Below are positions 45,738-51,420 of a DNA stretch of 51,420 nucleotides, in pieces (positions within the stretch are counted from its first letter, which is position 1; every line of letters starts with the position of its first letter). Below the pieces are notes generated by a model that was not told the DNA's origin, ran no database searches, and worked only from the letters and a program-made list of their open reading frames with translations. The stretch covers positions 1 through 51,420 of the forward strand of contig OUQQ01000210.1 of NCBI GenBank assembly GCA_900404475.1. Reading direction: 5' to 3'. This DNA comes from Spongospora subterranea. Its lineage: Eukaryota > Endomyxa > Phytomyxea > Plasmodiophorida > Plasmodiophoridae. The position numbers and the translations under genes were made by a program.

Positions 45738-46551
45738 ATGACGGAACACATGATGGAACTACTGTTGCTCGGAAAGCCGGGGCGGAATAACGTCGAGGTC
45801 GGAAAAAGCAAAATCGATGCTCCTGATCCTAGGCAAATTGCCAAGGCAACCAACACCCTGCCAAAACTGATCTTAATTTCGAATTTCGTTTTGAAACTGA
45901 TCTCTTGCAGAAAATCGGGCTACAGTGTTAGTCCTAACGTGATTCATTGTCTCAAGCGCATCTGTATCCCCGTCCTTCAATGTATTGTGAGATGTTGTGG
46001 CAAAGACATTCAACAGTTCCAGACACGTTGGGGCCCGTGTTTCACGCACCGTAATTTTGGAGTGAATAGCTGCCCCGGTCTAAAATCAAATTATGACACC
46101 TGCGGTTCCCGGATGACGAAAATCTTCAGAAACCCTGAGTACATGTTTTCATTCACCTTTTTTAGAAAAGCTGATGAACATTTGTGCTTTCAGAGACAAA
46201 GACTCCGGTTTATTGGATCTCAAAGCTCTTGTTCTTGCAGTTTCACAGTCAAAAACCGCAGAAGAAAAACTCTATCTGTGCTGGCAATTCAACGAGAAAT
46301 ACCGATCAAGTGGCTCCATGGCTCGAAAGTTTCACCGACCGTATCACACCCGGTCTCCGAAACCCATCTGGGGGTGCTTTGTTAATCACTGTGGCCAAAA
46401 TACAAATGAATGGATTCGAAAATGGGGCCCTCAATTCGCACATTGGGAATTCGGCAGGTTGAAATGTCAAGGCTTGCAGTTCCTTCAATGCGGATCGACC
46501 AGTTCAAAAATCGTGGCTCACCGAAAACAAAAAACACCATCTGTTTTATAG
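45738..46551 (+). CDS. Unknown gene with two Cys-rich 'WGP' repeats and an EF-hand-like exon
   Basis: I do not recognise this gene. Frame 45738-46137 and frame from 46193 to 46551 join over a probable intron (46138-46192, GTACAT...TTTCAG). Repeat 1 (about residues 82-135) has CCGKDIQQFQTRWGPCFTHR, then FG, CPGL and CGS; repeat 2 has HCGQNTNEWIRKWGPQFAHW, FG, CQGL and CGS. Spacing is the same although the DNA is well diverged, which suggests a real domain of about 50 aa. Between them lies RDKDSGLLDLKALVLAVSQ, then EEKLYLCWQF, which resembles the second EF-hand and linker of neuronal calcium sensor proteins, but the loop looks one residue short. The gene's ends are not defined and it may be a pseudogene. 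Confidence 0.4.
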
Positions 46552-47189
46552 TGATAAAAAACCTCTATTCTCCAGTTTTGACCAAAAACAAAATCATTTT
46601 GACGCTGTCAGAGCGTTTAACGCTTTCTGTTGCGTTTGCCCGGCCGTCAATATGTACCCGGTCACAATGCTATAGATCCATGGAAGGGTTTCGGGGCGTT
46701 ATCGTATAGGCTTTGACTGCCTTCAGGTGGCGACCATCCGCCTTGATGGCGTGTTTGTTGTTGTTGCTGCGTTGGCCTGGCCGAAATGGCGCGCTGGTGC
46801 TATTCTCGGTGTACTTTTGATTATCGAAATCGGTTAGTCGATGTATTGACTTTGATTCGGTCAGTTCAGTTTCCCCAATTATTCTCTAATTAGTGTGTAT
46901 CACACTATTCGCGCTTGCAACACACAATACTTAAAGTAAATTGCTCAAAAAAAGAACTTTTTGATTACCGTGCTTAGCAAAAAAAAATCAGCTAACAAAA
47001 TAATCACCTTTTCCGGAATGGCATGACCCTTTTGATGTTAGGTGGATTTTAATTAACCAAAAATTCCCAATTATCGTTTATTCAAATGTCACATAATTCA
47101 CCGCAATCAGTAGAGCGCCGTCTGCCATCCGCATTGATCAATCGCGGAAATTGATTGACGAATCAGAGTGGTAGACTAGATTTTCTTCA
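46552..47189. other. AT-rich spacer, possible 5' region of the DIRS-like element
   Basis: No gene. Inverted terminal repeats expected for a DIRS element could lie here, but I could not identify them. Confidence 0.35.
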
Positions 47190-49031
47190 ATGAAGCGTTT
47201 CCTCTTGTCAAATCCAAATTATCAGAGATGGGTAGATGCTCAAGAGAAATGGCGTAAAGGTCAGGCCAATGCTGAAGGCGTTGCTCGGTTAGTACGCCGT
47301 GAGACGTTCCCTATCCTTTTATCAGTTAGCACACGAATTTTCTTATCACCAGGCGAAAGATATCTTCGCTCAACTTTCACCAGCTGAGAAACTTCGACCT
47401 GTGAAGCCTGAGATCCTACAAACGACTCACCTCGTCGCCAAGATGGAACATATCCAGTCACTTTTGAAGAAATCAACAATCTTCCGCCCTATTTACTCGT
47501 CATATCGCGGTCGCCAACGACCTCGCGGGGGCGCCCAACAGAGATTCCAAAAGAAAGAACCGTCTTCCTCCACGTCATCAAAAAACTAACTTCTTCTCAG
47601 CTTCGTCCTAGTAATGACACTAAACTTACTCAGCGTATCACCGCTATCAATTTACCTATTCTACCGCCTTTTACTCACGAATTCCTCACTTCAGGCATCA
47701 AATTGGAGGTTTTACCTCATCCGACCCACCAGGAGTCCCACTCATCGGATTTTATCCCAGCAATCCAGGCAGAAGTACAACAACTTCTCGCAACACAGCG
47801 TATTCAGAGGATTCCATCTTCAGAAGCACACCACCGTGATCTGTCGTATTCTTTCACAGTGGCGAAACATGGAACCTCTCAACGGCGATTGGTACATAAT
47901 TTTAAGTATCTCAATTCATTTATGCCCGATCGTCCCGTTTCTTTCCCACGCGTTAAATCCATTTTATCAACAACTCATAGGGGAGAATATGCTACCAAAA
48001 TCGATCTTCGCAACGGCTATTGGAATATTAAACTACATCCCGAGTCGCGAAGACATTGTTCTTTTGAATTTAAAGGACTTTTTTATGAGTATACGGTATT
48101 ACCGTTCGGACTCTCGACTGCTCCTTCCTTTTTTCAGGAGATAACCACTGCGTTATGTCACGCTATCAACCAGCATTGGCCAGTCAAAGCAGTTGTCTAT
48201 CTGGACGACTTCCTTTTCCGTCACCCTGATCCGGTTTATTTGGAAAAGGCCACCAGCGAAATCATGATCTTTATGGAGAATGCAGGCTTCGTCATCAATA
48301 TCGGCAAGAGTATCTTACGACCAACTCAACATGTCTCATTTTTAGGTCTCATACTTAATACCCCGAAGCTATCCATTGAGATCCCCAACGATAAGCGTAT
48401 CGCATATATCCAATCTATTCGACACCTCCTACAACAGAAGCACCCCTCCGTTCGCGACCTGGCAACTCTCAGAGGAAAATTGAATTTCGTAAATATATCA
48501 TCCTCCCGCGGCCAGGCATCACTTTCGGTTTTGCATTCTTTAATAGGTTCCCCGAATTGGAAGGACCGCGAATACCGTCGATGGACTACAGATGCACGTC
48601 TCTGTTTACACGACTGGATTACTCGACATCTCTACCAGTCACTTTCGCTTCATTCTACGGTTTCTAAACCATCATTTATAGGAGCCTCAGACGCTTCTGA
48701 CATAGGTCTCGGCTTCATTTGGCACCAAGGACCACGATCATTCTATCACGGCGAACAGACCCATGATCAACATATCGTCGTCGGCGAATTACGCGCCGCT
48801 CAGAAGGCTATTAACGCCCTTCCTCCTGCAGTTACAGCATTGCTCAATGTGGACAACATGGCAGTCTTAGGGATGCTTCAATCAGGACATTCATCCTCTG
48901 TCCAGTGCGCGTCTATTTTACGCGCCATTAACCGGCGAATTCATTCCCAAGCATCAACCATGCAATTCCGGTACATCCCAACAACTGACAACTGTATTGC
49001 TGACACCTTATCACGCCAGCAAAAATATTTT
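47190..49031 (+). mobile_element. DIRS-like retroelement 2: gag-like ORF and reverse transcriptase-RNase H
   Basis: A gag-like frame (47190-47310, continued by 47299-47589 after a frameshift) contains FSYHQAKDIFAQL and ends Arg/Gly/Ser-rich. The pol frame runs from about 47590 through the left arm of the palindrome. Reverse-transcriptase blocks are visible: KIDLRNGYWNIKLHPE, LPFGLSTAPSFFQ, VVYLDDFLFR and FLGLILNT. RNase H residues follow: GASDASDIGLG, the Glu in VVGELRAAQKAI, LNVDNMAVLGML and DNCIADTLSRQ. These fit the DIRS type better than gypsy. The tyrosine recombinase that should follow is absent because the sequence turns back at 49031. No protease or integrase is present. Confidence 0.8.
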
Positions 49032-49734
49032 GGGCCTCTTTTCTTGAAAAAATATTTTTGCTGGCGTGATAAGGTGTCAGCAATACAGTTGTCAGTTGTT
49101 GGGATGTACCGGAATTGCATGGTTAATGCTTGGGAATGAATTCGCCGGTTAATGGCGCGTAAAATAGACGCGCACTGGACAGAGGATGAATGTCCTGATT
49201 GAAGCATCCCTAAGACTGCCATGTTGTCCACATTGAGCAATGCTGTAACTGCAGGAGGAAGGGCGTTAATAGCCTTCTGAGCGGCGCGTAATTCGCCGAC
49301 GACGATATGTTGATCATGGGTCTGTTCGCCGTGATAGAATGATCGTGGTCCTTGGTGCCAAATGAAGCCGAGACCTATGTCAGAAGCGTCTGAGGCTCCT
49401 ATAAATGATGGTTTAGAAACCGTAGAATGAAGCGAAAGTGACTGGTAGAGATGTCGAGTAATCCAGTCGTGTAAACAGAGAGGTGCATCTGTAGTCCATC
49501 GACGGTATTCGCGGTCCTTCCAATTCGGGGAACCTATTAAAGAATGCAAAGCCGAAAGTGATGCCTGGCCGCGGGAGGATGATATATTTACGAAATTCAA
49601 TTTTCCTCTGAGAGTTGCCAGGTCGCGAACGGAGGGGTGCTTCTGTTGTAGGAGGTGTCGAATAGATTGGATATATGCGATACGCTTATCGTTGGGGATC
49701 TCAATGGATAGCTTCGGGGTATTAAGTATGAGAC
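48346..49734. repeat. 686-bp near-perfect palindrome (fold-back) of RT-RNase H with 17-nt loop
   Basis: Left arm 48346-49031 and right arm 49049-49734 are both 686 bp with no length difference; I found only three substitutions by eye (each changes an amino acid). The loop is 49032-49048. The right arm gives a minus-strand frame (49734-48941) encoding the same end of reverse transcriptase and RNase H. The right arm stops abruptly at 49734, in the middle of the reverse-transcriptase frame. Confidence 0.95.
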
Positions 49735-49753
49735 TTTGCAATCCCTGCAGCCT

Positions 49754-49978
49754 ATGATGTCCACGAATTCTATGCCTTCACAATCCAGCATACCTCGTGA
49801 AATCGTAATTGGAGCATTCCAAGGTCAGTTGCATCGCCGGCTGATGAAAGATCTGTTAAAAACTGTTCAGCAATTCGATGCGTGCGTTCAGCAGACGGCT
49901 GGTTTTTATCGAACAATGAGTGGGAAATGCGATCGAAAGCAATTGTTTTCTGTTTTCATGAATCGCTTCCAAATCTAA
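49754..49978 (+). CDS. Hypothetical small protein (74 aa)
   Basis: A short frame starting 20 bp past the palindrome. It is Met/Ser-rich at first and then helical (LMKDLLKTVQQFDACV). No family recognised. It may be an exon of a larger gene or random. Confidence 0.2.
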   Translation: MMSTNSMPSQSSIPREIVIGAFQGQLHRRLMKDLLKTVQQFDACVQQTAGFYRTMSGKCDRKQLFSVFMNRFQI

Positions 49979-50528
49979 ATATGGAGCTAACATGTTCAAT
50001 ATTCGGGATCAATATCAATACGTTCGATAACTGGATGTTCAATGTCAGGAATGCTAATCGAAACGAGCTAAAGAGGCGGTCCTGTGGATCAATGGGTGGG
50101 CGTTCGATTCCGGAAAAGGATGGCGGCTGGCCCGGGCGGATAACGGGGCGTCGGCAGAGCGGTTGTCATTATGGGAAGGGGTTTGATGTCCTTGGCAGGT
50201 TGGTTATCGGTACTGGCAGGCGGAAATGTAGGCGGGGCGTTGGCGTTTTGGAAAGCCTCTTAGAATTAGGGGGCAACGCGTTCGCAAGTTTGTTGGAGGG
50301 CGTGACGCGAGGTGTGAATACCAGTTATCTCATGATCCATTTGCTCTTGCTGCAACGCTACGGCGGTGATGGATTCCAGAATATAAGCTCCTAAAACCCT
50401 AAATCCACCGGTCAATACCAGAGATGGATTGGATTTTTAACCACAATCACATTGACAAATCATTCAAATCGGGGAAATCAGCCTCATTCGGAAATGCCTT
50501 TGACAGGAAAAATATTTTTTATTGACTG
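49979..50528. other. Region of unclear content
   Basis: A plus-strand frame (49882-50394) and, on minus, a possible exon at 50395-50270 (SITAVALQQEQMDHEI) with a good acceptor at 50395. Neither can be tied to a gene. Confidence 0.3.
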
Positions 50529-51420
50529 TCACCGAGGCACATTCCGGCACTTGACAAAAATTACTGTGCACGAATATTGTGGAGGCCTAATGCATGGCAA
50601 ACCTTTGATCGGCTTTATGATGGACTGACCATCGTGTAAATAGTCTGTCTGGGCAAATACGCAGTTGTGGGCGATTGAATTTGCAGCAGCAGCTGACTGA
50701 AAAAACCTCTCAAGAGAACCCTGCTTAACGAAATAAGAACTCTGCAGTGATCTCACAAAAACTAAATGCAACTGGGAGTCCTTCGGGATGTTAAGGATTA
50801 TCTGTCGTATTGTCCCCAAATTCAGTGGATTTTTATGGTCTTTAGATTCACCACTGATAAAGCAATTTGTTGCAAAATCAATTCTGTCCGTTCAGACTGC
50901 GAGATATATTTGCAAAATTGCAACCTGTGGGATTTTGACTAAGAAATCGGGCCACTGTAAATTAGCTGGAGATAAAAACGGGACACAAAACGTGTCCAAG
51001 AAGGATACGTCCAGCTCTGGATGAACGACAACATCCTGTGGGACGTCAGACGGTTGATTTTCGACAGACAAGTCGTAGGGCAAATTTTTCAAAAACAAGG
51101 AAAACGGAGTTCCTCCAATCCCATGGCTGTGTGAGCCAAAATGACACAGCTGACCATCACGGCCTCGAGGAATTGTCCATCATTGGCAATCTGCATGGCA
51201 TTGTTGAATAAAATAATACGGCTCGCATGTTCATTCAACAAAAGCTCCTGCTGTAAAAAGACGATGTATGGAATCCTTTTTGACAGTTTTTGGAATGCAT
51301 GGATCGTCGTCCCTCCCATTAAACATAAATACAGTAAGATGTCGTGATCCATAGGGGGGAATACCGAGGTTGGCATCCACTCTGCTCCGTTGACCTTGCC
51401 GTTTCTGTCAAGCAGAAAGT
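50529..51420 (-). CDS. Unrecognised multi-exon gene, 5' part beyond the window
   Basis: I do not recognise this gene. The minus frame is open from the window edge to 51089 (MDHDILLYLCLMGGTTIHAF, IPYIVFLQQELLLNEHASRI, VSCVILAHTAMG). Further frames at 51098-50892 (SFLDTFCVPFLSPANLQWPD) and 50819-50529 (TIRQIILNIPKDSQLHLVFV) probably are the next exons, with candidate acceptors ending in CAG between them and a stop at 50529-50531. Hydrophobic segments are short, so a membrane protein is not implied. Exon joins were not fixed. Confidence 0.4.

Noticed and set aside
46174..46330. A complete neuronal calcium sensor gene
   Set aside because: Only one EF-hand-like segment is visible, its loop seems one residue short, and no other EF-hands are nearby.
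49882..50394. 170-codon plus-strand frame past the DIRS palindrome
   Set aside because: Gly/Arg-rich low-complexity composition without domain; the opposite strand has an equally plausible proline-rich exon, so neither is called.
1..51420. CRISPR arrays, bacterial operons, tRNA genes
   Set aside because: The window is eukaryotic with introns; no regularly spaced short repeats and no clear tRNA A/B box pair were seen by eye.

Overview
This is a nuclear contig from a flagellated or ciliated eukaryote that I cannot identify to species. The evidence is a spliceosomal U2 snRNA, many short GT-AG introns (mostly 43-66 nt, a few 100-550), conserved one-copy eukaryotic genes, and LTR-type (copia), DIRS-like and DDE transposon remains. 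Reconstructed reading frames end in TAA, TAG or TGA, so the standard code fits. A CatSper-type channel, CFAP70 and KIFBP point to a motile flagellated stage; a Dad1-like DASH/Dam1 subunit and DIRS-like elements would suit a zoosporic fungal relative, but other flagellated protists are not excluded.

Layout. 1-50: 5' end of U2 snRNA (minus) with a TATA box. 1.1-1.7 kb: TIM23 (minus). 2.6-7.8 kb: an array of four related genes with a metallo-beta-lactamase-like fold, three intact (minus, plus, minus) and one decayed and partly inverted. 8.1-9.4 kb: DIRS-like fragment ending in a fold-back. 9.4-10.6 kb: an N gap flanked by two identical 251-bp copies, an assembly artefact. 10.7-12.7 kb: nine-exon amino-acid transporter. 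14.3-19.4 kb: compact gene block with an RRM protein (minus) divergent from CFAP70 (plus), then Dad1-like (minus) and a PAP2 lipid phosphatase (minus). 19.7-21.4 kb: copia gag/protease fragment ending in another fold-back. 21.7-28.5 kb: CatSper-like channel, KIFBP and NDUFS6, all plus. 28.6-32.6 kb: DDB1 (minus). 32.8-35.8 kb: an unrecognised multi-exon gene and a short-chain dehydrogenase (plus). 36-46.6 kb: repeat-rich, gene-poor DNA with two copies of an unknown decaying family, a decayed copia element with an assembly duplication, a decayed DDE transposase, a degenerate ~250-bp tandem repeat, and an unknown gene with two Cys-rich repeats. 47.2-49.7 kb: DIRS-like gag-RT-RNaseH ending in a 686-bp near-perfect palindrome. 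50.5-51.4 kb: unknown minus-strand gene running off the window.

How the genes relate. CFAP70 and the CatSper-like channel are axonemal or flagellar; KIFBP controls kinesins; Dad1 belongs to the kinetochore-microtubule coupler; TIM23 and NDUFS6 serve mitochondria; DDB1 is the CUL4 ubiquitin-ligase adaptor. They are neighbours without operon logic. The most unusual pattern is that three retroelement fragments (8.8-9.4, 21.1-21.4 and 48.3-49.7 kb) each end in a head-to-head inverted copy of themselves across a short loop of about 14-20 nt, with clearly different arm divergence. These are either products of a recurrent snap-back process and possible hairpin-RNA sources, or amplification chimeras.
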